In this document: one piece after another, positions 20,289 to 30,058 of the stretch | Layout of the letters: every line of letters starts with the position of its first letter | Numbering within the stretch: the stretch's first letter is position 1 | Made by a program: the position numbers and the translations under genes | DNA from: Thauera sp. JM12B12 | GTDB taxonomy: Bacteria; Pseudomonadota; Gammaproteobacteria; Burkholderiales; Rhodocyclaceae | Assembly (NCBI RefSeq): GCF_039614725.1 | Contig: NZ_CP154859.1 | Coordinates: forward strand, 1,860,001-1,924,000 | Reading direction: 5' to 3' | Length of the DNA: 64,000 bases | The notes under the pieces: generated by a model | Told to the model about the DNA's origin: nothing | Seen by the model: the letters and a program-made list of their open reading frames with translations, nothing else | Databases searched by the model: none

Positions 20289-20440
20289 GGACCGAGTATA
20301 AATATCGTCCCCTCAAGCGCTTCGTGACGTATCGCATGGTCACGGGCAGAAGTACGCCGCAATGCGCTAAACTGCCGGGCTTCGACAGGCGCGTGCTGCG
20401 GACCTGCCGACGCTCCCTAGTGGCTTGAATGGAATTGACG

Positions 20441-22336
20441 ATGTTCGAGGCTGTTCGCAACAACAAGCGCATTGCGCAGATCATCCTGGGGATCCTGGTG
20501 ATTCCCTTTGCCTTCTTCGGCATGGACGCATATTTCAGCGATTCCGCCACCGGCAACGAGGTCGCCCAGGTGGGGGGGACGTCGATCAGCGCCTTCGACT
20601 TCGATCAGGCCCTGCGCGAGCAGCAGGATCGACTGCGCGCCAATGCCGGCGGTCAGGTCGATCGTGCGCTGCTCGAGTCGGCCGAACTGCGCCGTGTCGT
20701 GCTCGAGAACCTGATCAACCAGCGCGTCCTTGCGCTCTACGCGGCCGAGAACCGCCTCGTGGTCACGCCCCAGCAACTGCAGGAAACCATCGCCGGCGTC
20801 GAGGCCTTCCAGGAGGACGGGCGCTTCTCGCTGCAGCGCTACGAGAACCTGGTTCGCGCCCAGGGCATGAGCCCGGCGACTTTCGAGGCCCGCCTGGCGC
20901 AGGACGTTCGGGTGCAGCAGATCGTCTCCGCGGTGGGCGATGCCGGTTTCGTGCCGGATGCGTCCGCGCGCCGCTTCCTCGACGCCCAGCTCGAGGAGCG
21001 CCGCATTCGCGAGCTGCGCTTCTCCGCCGAGCGCCTGGGCGCCGACGCGGCGGTGAGCGACGAGCAGGTCGCCGCCTACTACGAGGCCAACCCGACGCGT
21101 TTCGAGCGCCCCGCGCGCTTGCAGGCGGAATACCTGGTGTTCGATCGCGCCGCGGTCGAGGCGGGCATCGAGGTCTCCGAAGAGGCCGTGCGCGCCTTCT
21201 ACGAGGGCAACCCGCAGCGCTTCGGGGTGCCCGAGGAGCGTCAGGCCCGTCACATTCTGCTCAGTCTGGCCGATGGTGCCGAGCAGGCCGAAGTGGACAA
21301 GGTCATGGCCGAGGCGAAGGCGCTCGTCGATACGCTGCGCCAGAATCCGGCGCGTTTTGCAGAACTCGCGCGCGAGAAGTCGCAGGATCCGGGTTCCGCC
21401 GGTCGCGGTGGTGATCTCGGCTTCTTCGGTCGCGGCATGATGGTCGGCGCCTTCGAGGATGCGGTGTTCGCGCTCGAGAAGGGCCAGATCGGCGACCCGG
21501 TGCGTACCGAGTTCGGGGTGCACATCATCGAGGTCACCGACATCAAGCCGTCTTCGGTCAAGCCGCTCGACGAAGTGCGCGCGGAGATCCTCTCCGAGCT
21601 GCGCGGCCAGGAGGCCGGCCGGCGCTTTGCCGAGCTGGCCGAACACTTCGCCAACACGGTGTATGAGCAGCCCGACAGCCTCGCCCCCGCGGCCGAGGCG
21701 GTGGGCATCGAGATCAGGACCAGCGACTGGATCAGCCGCGACGCACCGCCGCCGCCGTTCAACAACGAGCGCCTGCTCAACGCGCTGTTCGGCGAGGAGG
21801 CCACGCAGAAGGGGCGCAACACCGAGGCCGTCGAGATCGGCAACGGCACCCTGGTGTCGGCGCGGGTGAAGGCGTTCGAAGCCGCCAAGCGCCTGCCGCT
21901 CGAGGAGGTGCGCAGCCGCATCGTCGATGAACTGCGCCGCGAGCAGGGCAGGACGAAGGCGCGCGAACTGGGCGAGGCTGCACTGGCAGCGCTGAAAAAG
22001 GGCGAGGCCGGCCCGGGCGGCTGGGCTGAGGCGCGGACCCTGCAACGCGCGGCGCCCGGCCTGCCTGCGCAGGCGATGCAGGCGGTGTTCTCGGCGCCTG
22101 CCGATCCGCTGCCGGCGCACGTGGGCCTTGCCTCGGCGGAAGGCGATTACGTCATCTACCGCATCGAGGCCGTCCAGCGCCCCGAGATCGCCGCGGACGA
22201 TCCGCGCATCGCCGCGGTTGCCTCGCAATACGCCCAGTTGCTGGCGGGGCGTGATTTCGGCGCCTTCCTCAGCGACCTGCGCCAGCGTTACGAGGTCAGC
22301 ATCAGCCCTTCGGCGCTGCAGGTCCAGCAGCAATAA
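20441..22336 (+). CDS. ppiD: Periplasmic folding chaperone/PPIase PpiD
   Basis: Inner-membrane-anchored chaperone at the exit of the Sec translocon. 631 residues: a short cytoplasmic tail, one transmembrane helix (about 13-30) and a large periplasmic part with an SurA-N-like region, a parvulin (rotamase) domain (about 268-365, starting at QARHILLS) and a C-terminal chaperone-like segment. Start MFEAVRNNKRIAQ at 20441 is typical of the family; an ATG four codons earlier is possible. No tRNA or hupB-like gene is seen in the 152 bp upstream (20289-20440), a region where I find no clear element. Confidence 0.93.
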   Translation: MFEAVRNNKRIAQIILGILVIPFAFFGMDAYFSDSATGNEVAQVGGTSISAFDFDQALREQQDRLRANAGGQVDRALLESAELRRVVLENLINQRVLALYAAENRLVVTPQQLQETIAGVEAFQEDGRFSLQRYENLVRAQGMSPATFEARLAQDVRVQQIVSAVGDAGFVPDASARRFLDAQLEERRIRELRFSAERLGADAAVSDEQVAAYYEANPTRFERPARLQAEYLVFDRAAVEAGIEVSEEAVRAFYEGNPQRFGVPEERQARHILLSLADGAEQAEVDKVMAEAKALVDTLRQNPARFAELAREKSQDPGSAGRGGDLGFFGRGMMVGAFEDAVFALEKGQIGDPVRTEFGVHIIEVTDIKPSSVKPLDEVRAEILSELRGQEAGRRFAELAEHFANTVYEQPDSLAPAAEAVGIEIRTSDWISRDAPPPPFNNERLLNALFGEEATQKGRNTEAVEIGNGTLVSARVKAFEAAKRLPLEEVRSRIVDELRREQGRTKARELGEAALAALKKGEAGPGGWAEARTLQRAAPGLPAQAMQAVFSAPADPLPAHVGLASAEGDYVIYRIEAVQRPEIAADDPRIAAVASQYAQLLAGRDFGAFLSDLRQRYEVSISPSALQVQQQ

Positions 22337-22369
22337 GCCGACGCGTCGCCCGCTGCAGGGACGCACAAA

Positions 22370-22404
22370 CTGAAACGCCCGGCCTGTCGAGCCGGGCGTT
22401 TCAG
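22370..22404. terminator. Bidirectional terminator-like hairpin between ppiD and fabI
   Basis: A 14-bp perfect stem, CTGAAACGCCCGGC with GCCGGGCGTTTCAG, encloses the 7-nt loop CTGTCGA. It lies between two convergent stops (22336 and 22462). T content after the stem is weak on both strands, but stem length and position support termination. Confidence 0.7.
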
Positions 22405-22461
22405 CTTGTCTGCGCCTGATTTCTCGCGCAGGCGGCCGTTGCCGGCCGGCGTGCCGTGCGC

Positions 22462-23259
22462 TTACTGCGGCACGGGGGCGGGGTTGCCGAGTGCGGTGAC
22501 GTTGAACCCGGCGTCGACGTACATGACCTCGCCGGTAATGCCGCTGGCCAGATCCGAGCACAGGAAGGCGGCGGCGTTGCCGACCTCGTCGATGGTGACG
22601 TTGCGGCGCAGCGGGGCGTTGTGCTCGTTGAAGGCGAGCAGCTTGCCGAAGCTGCCGATGCCCGACGCGGCGAGGGTCTTGATCGGGCCGGCGGAGATCG
22701 CATTGGCGCGCGTGCCCTCGGGGCCGAGGGTGACCGCCAGATAGCGCACCGCGGCCTCCAGGCTGGCCTTCGCCAGACCCATGACGTTGTAGTTCGGCAT
22801 GGTGCGCACCGCGCCCAGGTAGGACAGGGTCAGCACGCAGCCGTTGCGGCCCTTCATCATCGGGCGGGCGGCCTTCACCAGCGCCGGGAAACTGTAGGCG
22901 CTGATCTCCTGCGAGATGCGGAAGGCTTCGCGGTTGAGTCCGTCGAGGAAGTCGCCTTCGAGCGCCTCGCCCGGGGCGAAGGCGATCGAGTGCACCAGGC
23001 CGTCCAGACCATCCCAATGCTGGCCGAGTTGCGCGAACAGGGCGTCGATCTGGGCGTCGTCCTGGACGTCGAGCGGAAACACCAGCTTGCTGCCGAAGTC
23101 GGCCGCCATCTTGGCGACGCGCTCCTTGAAGCGATCGTTCTGGTAAGTGAAGGCAAGCTCCGCGCCTTCACGGTGCATGGCCTTGGCAATGCCGTAGGCA
23201 ATCGATCGGTTGCTGAGCAGACCGGTGATGACGATTCGTTTGCCGGCGAGAAAGCCCAT
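22462..23259 (-). CDS. fabI: Enoyl-ACP reductase (NADH)
   Basis: Catalyses the last reductive step of each fatty-acid elongation cycle, in the cytosol. 265 residues, as expected. It is a short-chain dehydrogenase variant with the atypical nucleotide-binding start [13 protein letters not shown] and the FabI catalytic set Y147, Y157 and K164 (Y-x6-K), one residue offset from the E. coli numbering. It converges on ppiD and has its own upstream region of 119 bp before the ABC transporter gene. This is the triclosan-target enzyme class. Confidence 0.96.
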   Translation of the reverse strand: MGFLAGKRIVITGLLSNRSIAYGIAKAMHREGAELAFTYQNDRFKERVAKMAADFGSKLVFPLDVQDDAQIDALFAQLGQHWDGLDGLVHSIAFAPGEALEGDFLDGLNREAFRISQEISAYSFPALVKAARPMMKGRNGCVLTLSYLGAVRTMPNYNVMGLAKASLEAAVRYLAVTLGPEGTRANAISAGPIKTLAASGIGSFGKLLAFNEHNAPLRRNVTIDEVGNAAAFLCSDLASGITGEVMYVDAGFNVTALGNPAPVPQ

Positions 23260-23378
23260 GGATCGAGACTCCGAATGACGAACCCTGGATTATAGCCATA
23301 ACCCTGATGGGGTCAGGTTCTTCGAATCGCATCGCGCGCCAAAACCTGCCAGAATCCGGGCTTCCGCAGACATTCCGC

Positions 23379-25742
23379 ATGCACGTGCGCTGGACCCAAC
23401 GCCTTCCTCGAGCCCTCCGCTGTGCCGCCCTCCGCCCGTCCTCTCCGATCGTGGCGGAGAGGGCGTGGGCGCGCGCCGTCGCGCGTGCGGTATTGCCCGG
23501 CCTCGTCGTGGCGGGGATTGCCGCCGGCTGCGGCGAGGTGTGGAACGACCCCTATCCGGCGGACGAGCGCGGCAGCAATGTGCTGTACACCGCCTTCACC
23601 GAACGCCCCAAGCATCTCGATCCGGTGCAGTCCTACAGCGAGGACGAGGCCACCTTCCTGTACCAGATCGTCGAACCGCCGCTGCAGTACCACTACCTGA
23701 AGCGCCCCTACGTGCTCGAGCCGGCCACCGCCGACGCCATGCCACGCCTGCGCCGGCTGGATGCGGCAGGACGCGAGCTGCCTGCCAGCGCCGATGCGGC
23801 GCGCGTGGCGCGCACGGTGGTGGAGGTGCGCATCCGTCCGGGCATCCTCTACCAGCCGCATCCGGCCTTCGCGTTGCGCGAGGACGGGCAGCCGCGCTAT
23901 CTCGGGCTGAGCAATGCCGACCTGCGCGGTGTGCGCGGGCTGGGCGACTTCGCCGAAACGGGCAGCCGCGAGCTCGAGGCGCGCGACTACGTGTATCAAA
24001 TCAAGCGCCTGGCGCACCCGCGCCTGCATTCGCCGATCTTCGAGCTGATGGCCGAGTACCTGCCTGGACTCAAGGAACTCCAGGCGTCCCTGGCTGCGGC
24101 AAGCGCCGCGGATGGCGGCGCCGCGGCGGGCGGAGCGGGCGAACCGCCGGGCTGGCTCGACCTCGACCGCTTCGCGCTGCCCGGCGTCGAGGTCATCGAT
24201 CGCTACGCCTACCGCATCACCCTGGAGGGGGCTTATCCGCAGTTCCTGTACTGGCTGGCGATGCCCTTCTTCAGCCCGGTGCCGCGCGAGGTCGATCGCT
24301 TCTTCGCTCAGCCCGGCATGGGCGAGCGCAACCTCACCCTGGACTGGTGGCCGGTGGGTACCGGGCCATACATGCTGGTCGAGAACAACCCCAACGCGCG
24401 CATGGTGCTCGCCCGCAACCCCAATTACCGCGGCGATCCCTACCCCTGCGCGGGCGAGCCGGGCGACGCCGAGGCCGGGCTGCTCGCCGACTGTGGCAAG
24501 CCGATGCCCTTCATCGACCGCATCGTGTTCTCGCGTGAGCGCGAGGGCATCCCGTACTGGAACAAGTTCCTCCAGGGCTACTACGACGCCTCGGGCGTGT
24601 CTTCGGACAACTTCGACCAGGCGGTGACGCTCACCAGCCAGGGCGAGGTATCGCTGTCCGAGGACATGGAGGCGAAGGGAATCCGGCTGCTGACCTCGGT
24701 GTCGCCATCGATCTTCTACCTCGGCTTCAACATGCTCGACCCGCTGCTCGGCGGCGGCGAGACCCGCGCCGGACGCGAGCGCGCGCGCAAGCTGCGCCAG
24801 GCGATCTCGATCGCGCTCGACATGGAGGAGTTCGTGTCGATCTTTCTCAACGGCCGCGGCGTGCCCGGCATGAGTCCGCTGCCGCCGGGCATCTTCGGCG
24901 CGCGCGCAGGCCGCGCCGGCATCAACCCGGTGGTGTACGAATGGCGGGGCGGCGAGGGCGCCGACGCCCGCGATGGGCGCGCGGTGCGGCGTAGCCTCGA
25001 CGAGGCGCGGCGGCTGCTCGCCGAAGCCGGCTGGCCGAACGGGCGCAACGCGCAGACCGGCGAGCCGCTGGTGATCAACCTCGATACCACCCCGGGCGGG
25101 CTGGGTGACAAGGCGCGCTCGGACTGGCTGGCGAAGCAGTTCCGCGAGCTCGGTGTGCAGTTCGTCGTGCGGCCGACCGACTTCAACCGCTTTCAGGACA
25201 AGGTGCGCCAGGGCAATGCCCAGCTGTTCTTCTTCGGCTGGAACGCCGACTACCCGGATCCGGAGAACCTGCTGTTCCTCCTTCATGGCCCGCAGGGGAA
25301 GGTGAAGTTCAACGGGCAGAATGCCGCCAATTACGCCAACCCGGAGTACGACGCGCTCTTCGAGCGCATGAAGGCGATGTCCGACGGCCCAGAGCGCCAG
25401 CGGATCATCGACCGCATGGTGGCGATGCTGCAGCAGGACGCGCCGTGGATCTTCGCCTTCCACCCGATGTCGTATTCCCTGCAGCACGGCTGGGTGCTCA
25501 ACCGCAAGACCGGGGCGATGGTGCGCAACACCATGAAGTACCAGCGCCTCGACATCGCCCGCCGCGACGCCGCGCGCGCGGCGTGGAACCGGCCGGTGCG
25601 GTGGCCGCTGGGCGTGGTGGCGCTGCTGCTGGCGGCAATGGTCGCACCCGCGGTCGTGCATTGGCGCCGGCGCGAGACCGCGACCGCGGCGCCGGGCGGG
25701 GCGGCAGGCGCCGCCGGACCGGATGCCGGAGGCGGACGCTGA
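23379..25742 (+). CDS. Oligopeptide-type ABC substrate-binding lipoprotein with C-terminal membrane helix
   Basis: SBP_bac_5/OppA-like protein, about 787 residues, larger than usual (500-600). A lipobox (GIAAGC) would lipidate C51 if translation starts at ATG 23379; a GTG at 23451 would give a more normal signal (Cys27). Neither start has a clear ribosome site. Near the C-terminus an extra hydrophobic segment (about residues 745-762, WPLGVVALLLAAMVAP) followed by WRRRE and a Gly/Ala-rich tail suggests a second membrane anchor, unusual for this family. The stop overlaps the next permease (TGATG). The ligand is probably a peptide by family, but this is not proven. Confidence 0.85.
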   Translation: MHVRWTQRLPRALRCAALRPSSPIVAERAWARAVARAVLPGLVVAGIAAGCGEVWNDPYPADERGSNVLYTAFTERPKHLDPVQSYSEDEATFLYQIVEPPLQYHYLKRPYVLEPATADAMPRLRRLDAAGRELPASADAARVARTVVEVRIRPGILYQPHPAFALREDGQPRYLGLSNADLRGVRGLGDFAETGSRELEARDYVYQIKRLAHPRLHSPIFELMAEYLPGLKELQASLAAASAADGGAAAGGAGEPPGWLDLDRFALPGVEVIDRYAYRITLEGAYPQFLYWLAMPFFSPVPREVDRFFAQPGMGERNLTLDWWPVGTGPYMLVENNPNARMVLARNPNYRGDPYPCAGEPGDAEAGLLADCGKPMPFIDRIVFSREREGIPYWNKFLQGYYDASGVSSDNFDQAVTLTSQGEVSLSEDMEAKGIRLLTSVSPSIFYLGFNMLDPLLGGGETRAGRERARKLRQAISIALDMEEFVSIFLNGRGVPGMSPLPPGIFGARAGRAGINPVVYEWRGGEGADARDGRAVRRSLDEARRLLAEAGWPNGRNAQTGEPLVINLDTTPGGLGDKARSDWLAKQFRELGVQFVVRPTDFNRFQDKVRQGNAQLFFFGWNADYPDPENLLFLLHGPQGKVKFNGQNAANYANPEYDALFERMKAMSDGPERQRIIDRMVAMLQQDAPWIFAFHPMSYSLQHGWVLNRKTGAMVRNTMKYQRLDIARRDAARAAWNRPVRWPLGVVALLLAAMVAPAVVHWRRRETATAAPGGAAGAAGPDAGGGR

Positions 25743-26719
25743 TGCTGGGCTACCTCGTCCGCCGCGTGCTCTACGCGGTCCCGATCCTGATCGGGGTGAA
25801 CCTGCTCACCTTCGTCCTGTTCTTCGTCGTCAACTCGCCCGATGACATGGCGCGCATGCACATCGGCGTCAAGCGCGCGACGCCCGAGGCGATCGAGCGC
25901 TGGAAGGTCGAGCGCGGCTACGACAAACCGATGTTCGTCAACGCGACCGCCGAGGGCAGTGCGCGCCTTACCGACACCATCTTCTTCGACAAGTCGCTGC
26001 GCATGTTCGCGCTCGAATTCGGCCGCGCCGACGACGGCCGCGACATCGGCCAGGAGATCCGCGACCGCATGGGCCCATCGCTGGCGATCGCGCTGCCGAC
26101 CTTTGTCCTCAGCCTGTTCGTGTCGATCAGCTTTGCGCTGCTGCTGGTGTTCTTCCGCGCCACCTATCTGGATTTCTGGGGCGTGGTCCTGTGCGTGGCG
26201 ATGATGTCGATCTCGAGCCTGTTCTACATCATCGGCGGGCAGTGGCTGGTGTCGAAGCTGTGGGCGCTGGTGCCCATCTCGGGCTACGCGCCGGGCCTGG
26301 ACGCGGCGCGCTTCCTGGTGCTGCCGGTGCTGATCAGCGTGGTGGCCGGCATCGGCTCGAGCGCGCGCTGGTATCGGACCATCTTCCTCGAGGAGATCTC
26401 CAAGGACTACGTGCGTACCGCGCGCGCCAAGGGCCTGTCCGAGCTCGCCGTGCTGTTCCGCCACGTGCTGCGCAACGCGCTGATCCCGATCCTGACCGGC
26501 GTGGTGGTGGTGATCCCGCTGCTCTTCATGGGCAGCCTGCTGGTGGAGTCCTTCTTCGCGATTCCCGGCCTGGGCAGCTACACGATCGACGCGATCAACG
26601 CGCAGGACTTCGCCGTGGTGAGGGCGATGGTGTTCATCGGCTCGGTGCTCTACATCATCGGGCTCATCCTCACCGACATCTCATATACGCTGGCTGATCC
26701 GCGGGTGAGGCTGGAATGA
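25742..26719 (+). CDS. ABC transporter permease, DppB/OppB type
   Basis: 325 residues with about six transmembrane helices and the EAA-type cytoplasmic loop (YVRTARAKGLSELAVLFRH) that docks to an ATPase. The N-terminus LGYLVRRVLYAVPILIGV is characteristic of the DppB/OppB/YejB permeases. The start ATG overlaps the stop of the binding-protein gene and its own stop overlaps the next permease (ATGA), so the three are translationally coupled. It contains a periplasmic segment (about 35-105) between helices 1 and 2 as in YejB. Heterodimer with the next gene product. Confidence 0.92.
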   Translation: MLGYLVRRVLYAVPILIGVNLLTFVLFFVVNSPDDMARMHIGVKRATPEAIERWKVERGYDKPMFVNATAEGSARLTDTIFFDKSLRMFALEFGRADDGRDIGQEIRDRMGPSLAIALPTFVLSLFVSISFALLLVFFRATYLDFWGVVLCVAMMSISSLFYIIGGQWLVSKLWALVPISGYAPGLDAARFLVLPVLISVVAGIGSSARWYRTIFLEEISKDYVRTARAKGLSELAVLFRHVLRNALIPILTGVVVVIPLLFMGSLLVESFFAIPGLGSYTIDAINAQDFAVVRAMVFIGSVLYIIGLILTDISYTLADPRVRLE

Positions 26720-28203
26720 GCGCGCCCTTGGGCTTCCAGCCGGTGCTGCTGTGGACCGATGCGCTGCTCTTCGCGCTCATCGGGCTCGCGTTGCTGGGCG
26801 TGGCACATGCGCTTGCCAACGAACCCTTGCGCGCGGCGTGGCGCAAGGTGGGCAAGCGCCCGACCGGCATGGCGGCGGCGACGGTGCTGCTCGCCTTCGT
26901 CGCCATCGGGGTCATCGACAGCCTGCATTACCGCCCCCTGCTGCCTGCCGTGGAGGCGGCCGCGGTGAACGCGGGCGAGACCGTGGAGAGGGCCGGGGGT
27001 GCGAGCCGGGAGGGTGGGCGCAGCGGCGCGGCGGCGCCGGTGTACTCGACCGAGGTCCTGTCCGCGCTCGATGCGCTCCTCGCGCCGCTGCGCCTGCAGA
27101 CCGAGAAGACCTACTCGGCGCCCTTCGCCTGGCAGCTCTACCAGCGCGAGACGCTGACCCTCGCCGACGGCCGGCAGGTGCGCGAGTTTCCGCGCCTGGT
27201 CCATGGCGCGGCCCATCTCGATGCGCCGGAAGCCGGGCGTGGGGCGGACGTGGCGGCGAGCGTGGCGCGTGCGTTCGGCCAGGCCGCGCTGTGGTGGGCA
27301 GGCGCCTTCCTGGTCCTCGCCACCCTTGTCTGGCGCGGCAGCGGCCTGGGCTGGGGGGAGGTGGCGGGGGCGATGCTGGGCGGGCGCACGGTGCTCGCCT
27401 GGCGGGCAGCGCTGGTCACGCTCGGCTGCATCCTGCTCATCGTGGCGCTGTGCGTCGAGCTTGCGCCGCGCTATCACGTGCTCGGCACCGACAAGGTGGG
27501 TCAGGACGTGCTCTACCTTGCCCTCAAGAGCGTGCGCACCGCGCTGGTGATCGGCACCGTCACCACGCTGGTGATGATGCCCTTCGCGGTCGCGCTCGGC
27601 ATCGCGGCGGGCTACCTGGGCGGGTGGGTGGATGACGCAGTGCAGTATGTCTACACCGTGCTCAACGCGATTCCCGGGGTGTTGCTGATCGCCGCCGCCG
27701 TGCTGATGATGCAGGTTGTCATCGATACCCACCCCCAGTGGTTCGACACCGCCGCCGAGCGCTCCGACGCGCGCCTGCTGGCGCTGTGCTTCATTCTCGG
27801 CATCACCAGCTGGACCGGGCTGGCGCGCCTGCTGCGCGGCGAGACGCTCAAGCTGCGCGAGCTCGAGTACGTCCAGGCGGCGCGTGCCTTCGGGGTGAGG
27901 ACGCCGGCCATCCTGCGCCGCCACATCCTGCCCAACGTGATGCACATCGTGATGATCGCGCTGGTGATGGATTTCTCCGGGCTCGTGCTGGCCGAGGCGG
28001 TGCTGTCCTATGTCGGCATCGGCGTCGATCCGACCACGATCAGCTTCGGCACCATGATCAACATGGCGCGCGCCGAACTTGCGCGCGAGCCGATGGTCTG
28101 GTGGTCACTGGCCGCGGCCTTCGTGTTCATGTTCGTGCTCGTGCTCGCAGCCAACCTGTTCGCCGACGTCGTGCGCGACGCCTTCGACCCGCGTCGGGGG
28201 TGA
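26716..28203 (+). CDS. ABC transporter permease, DppC/OppC type, with enlarged N-terminus
   Basis: 495 residues, versus about 300 for ordinary DppC. The family-like permease core begins near residue 225, with an EAA loop (YVQAARAFGVRTPAILRRH) and the C-terminal SYVGIGVDPTTISFG motif. The extra N-terminal part has hydrophobic helices (about 10-32 and 50-68), a soluble region of about 120 residues and another helix pair; YejE-type permeases also carry N-terminal additions, but I cannot equate them. It overlaps the preceding permease by ATGA. No ATPase gene follows, so this importer must use an ATPase encoded elsewhere. Confidence 0.9.
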   Translation: MSAPLGFQPVLLWTDALLFALIGLALLGVAHALANEPLRAAWRKVGKRPTGMAAATVLLAFVAIGVIDSLHYRPLLPAVEAAAVNAGETVERAGGASREGGRSGAAAPVYSTEVLSALDALLAPLRLQTEKTYSAPFAWQLYQRETLTLADGRQVREFPRLVHGAAHLDAPEAGRGADVAASVARAFGQAALWWAGAFLVLATLVWRGSGLGWGEVAGAMLGGRTVLAWRAALVTLGCILLIVALCVELAPRYHVLGTDKVGQDVLYLALKSVRTALVIGTVTTLVMMPFAVALGIAAGYLGGWVDDAVQYVYTVLNAIPGVLLIAAAVLMMQVVIDTHPQWFDTAAERSDARLLALCFILGITSWTGLARLLRGETLKLRELEYVQAARAFGVRTPAILRRHILPNVMHIVMIALVMDFSGLVLAEAVLSYVGIGVDPTTISFGTMINMARAELAREPMVWWSLAAAFVFMFVLVLAANLFADVVRDAFDPRRG

Positions 28204-28242
28204 AGGGTCGCGGCCGCGACCGGCGCGCGGGTCATCCCCTCG

Positions 28243-28269
28243 GATCAATGGGGTCAGACCCCATTGATC
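28243..28269. repeat. Perfect 27-nt palindrome with GGGGTCAGACCCC core
   Basis: Arms GATCAATGGGGTC and GACCCCATTGATC are exactly complementary around a single central A at 28256. The GGGGTC..GACCCC core resembles REP-like elements dispersed in many proteobacterial genomes; that assignment is from memory and untested here. It lies in the 117-bp gap between the ABC permease and selO. Confidence 0.75.
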
Positions 28270-28270
28270 T

Positions 28271-28295
28271 CACTGCGGTCAGCGTGACCGCAGTG
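28271..28295. repeat. Second perfect inverted repeat before selO
   Basis: Arms CACTGCGGTCA (28271-28281) and TGACCGCAGTG (28285-28295) enclose the loop GCG. It starts one base after the 27-nt palindrome, making a double-hairpin block. It could be part of a REP-type doublet or a transcriptional stop for the ABC operon; no T tract follows. Confidence 0.7.
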
Positions 28296-28320
28296 CAACG
28301 CTTGAAGATACAAGAACCCC

Positions 28321-29898
28321 ATGAGAGACCTTCGATTCGACAACCGCTTCGTGCGCGAGCTGCCCGGCGACCCCGAGGAGGGGCGGCATGTGCGTCAGGT
28401 GCATGGGGCGTGCTATTCGCGGGTCGAGCCAACGCCGGTGCGCGCGCCGAAGTTGCTGGCGTGGTCGCGCGAGGTGGCGGATCTGCTCGGCTTCGATGCG
28501 GCTGATGTGCGCAGCCAGCGGTTCGCGGAAGTCTTCGGCGGCAATGCGCTGCTGCCCGGCATGGAGCCCTACGCCGCGTGCTACGGCGGTCATCAGTTCG
28601 GCAACTGGGCGGGGCAGCTCGGCGACGGGCGTGCGATCACCCTCGGCGAGACGATCAACCCGCGGGGCCAGCGCTGGGAGCTGCAACTCAAGGGCGCGGG
28701 CCCCACGCCGTATTCGCGCAGCGCCGACGGGCGCGCAGTGCTGCGCTCGTCGCTGCGCGAGTTCCTGTGCAGTGAGGCGATGCATCACCTCGGCGTGCCG
28801 ACCACGCGCGCGCTCAGTCTGGTGGCCACCGGAGAACAGGTGGTGCGCGACATGTTCTACGACGGGCGCCCGCGCCCCGAGCCGGGCGCGGTGGTGTGCC
28901 GGGTGGCGCCGTCCTTCATCCGTTTCGGCAACTTCGAGATCTTCGCCGCGCGCGGCGAGGAGTCGTTACTGGCGCGCCTGATCGATTTCACCATCGAACG
29001 CGACTTTCCCGAACTTGCCCAGGCCGAGCCCGACCCGGCACGGCGGCGCATCGCCTGGTTCGAGGAGGTGTGCCGGCGCACCGCGGTGCTGATGGCGCAC
29101 TGGATGCGGGTGGGCTTCGTGCACGGGGTGATGAACACCGACAACATGTCCATCCTTGGTCTGACCATCGATTACGGGCCCTACGGCTGGATCGACAATT
29201 TCGATCCCGACTGGACGCCGAACACCACCGACGCTGGTGGCCGCCGCTATCGCTTCGGCCACCAGCCGCGTATCGCACACTGGAACCTGTGGCAGCTGGC
29301 CAACGCGATCTACCCGGTGATTCGTGCGGTCGAGCCGCTGGAGCGCGCGCTGGTCGCCTACGCCGACGTCCACGAGGCGGAGTACCGCCGGATGATGCAG
29401 GCCAAGCTCGGCCTTGCGGATTGGCGCGCGGGGGAGCAGGCGGACGACGGGCTGCTCGAGCAGCTTCAGCGCCTGCTGCAGCGCGGGGAGATGGACATGA
29501 CGCTGTTTTTCCGTCGGCTCGCCGATGTCGACCTCGAAGCGCCGTCCCTGGCTGTCTTCGAGGAGGCGTTCTATGACCCTTCCGCGCGCGCCGCGGTCGA
29601 GGACGAGCTGGTCGGGTGGCTGCGCGCCTACGCCGCGCGGCTGCGCATCGACGGCGTCCCGGGCGCGCATCGGCGCGCGGCCATGAACCGCGTGAATCCG
29701 CTCTACGTTCCGCGCAACTATCTGGCGCAGCAGGCGATCGATGCAGCCGAAGCGGGCAATGTGGGCGAGCTCGAGGCCTTGCTCGAGGTGCTGCGCCAGC
29801 CCTACGTCGAGCAGCCCGACAGCGAGCGTTTTGCCGCTCGTCGTCCCGACTGGGCGCGCAACAAGGCCGGGTGCTCGATGCTGTCCTGCAGTTCCTGA
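28321..29898 (+). CDS. selO: Protein AMPylase SelO (YdiU/UPF0061)
   Basis: Pseudokinase-fold enzyme that transfers AMP from ATP to Ser/Thr/Tyr of target proteins and is linked to redox stress (family knowledge). 525 residues, full length. The inverted nucleotide-binding elements are present: [12 protein letters not shown], the catalytic region [13 protein letters not shown] and the metal-binding DYGPYGWID. It ends in CSMLSCSS; the last cysteine occupies the position that is selenocysteine in animal SelO and may form the redox disulfide with a partner cysteine. It is monocistronic, behind the palindrome block. Confidence 0.95.
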   Translation: MRDLRFDNRFVRELPGDPEEGRHVRQVHGACYSRVEPTPVRAPKLLAWSREVADLLGFDAADVRSQRFAEVFGGNALLPGMEPYAACYGGHQFGNWAGQLGDGRAITLGETINPRGQRWELQLKGAGPTPYSRSADGRAVLRSSLREFLCSEAMHHLGVPTTRALSLVATGEQVVRDMFYDGRPRPEPGAVVCRVAPSFIRFGNFEIFAARGEESLLARLIDFTIERDFPELAQAEPDPARRRIAWFEEVCRRTAVLMAHWMRVGFVHGVMNTDNMSILGLTIDYGPYGWIDNFDPDWTPNTTDAGGRRYRFGHQPRIAHWNLWQLANAIYPVIRAVEPLERALVAYADVHEAEYRRMMQAKLGLADWRAGEQADDGLLEQLQRLLQRGEMDMTLFFRRLADVDLEAPSLAVFEEAFYDPSARAAVEDELVGWLRAYAARLRIDGVPGAHRRAAMNRVNPLYVPRNYLAQQAIDAAEAGNVGELEALLEVLRQPYVEQPDSERFAARRPDWARNKAGCSMLSCSS

Positions 29899-30058
29899 AA
29901 GCCCTCTCCCTGCTCCGCTCCCGAGCACGCTTGCGAGACGAGCAGTTCGGGGGTACCTGCCCGGTCGCTCGGCGGGTGGTGGCGACGCGTCGCCCGGACT
30001 AGGATGAGAGAAGGAGAGGACCCCCCGCCGGGGCGGTTCCGACCGGGGGAGGGAGACG

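Noticed and set aside
20289..20300. TATACT-like sequence just before the MASE1 GGDEF-EAL start
   Set aside because: It would lie 6 nt before the ATG and has no -35 at proper spacing.
20417..23017. 866-codon minus-strand frame across ppiD and fabI
   Set aside because: It is antisense to ppiD and out of frame with fabI on the same strand; both real genes are well supported.
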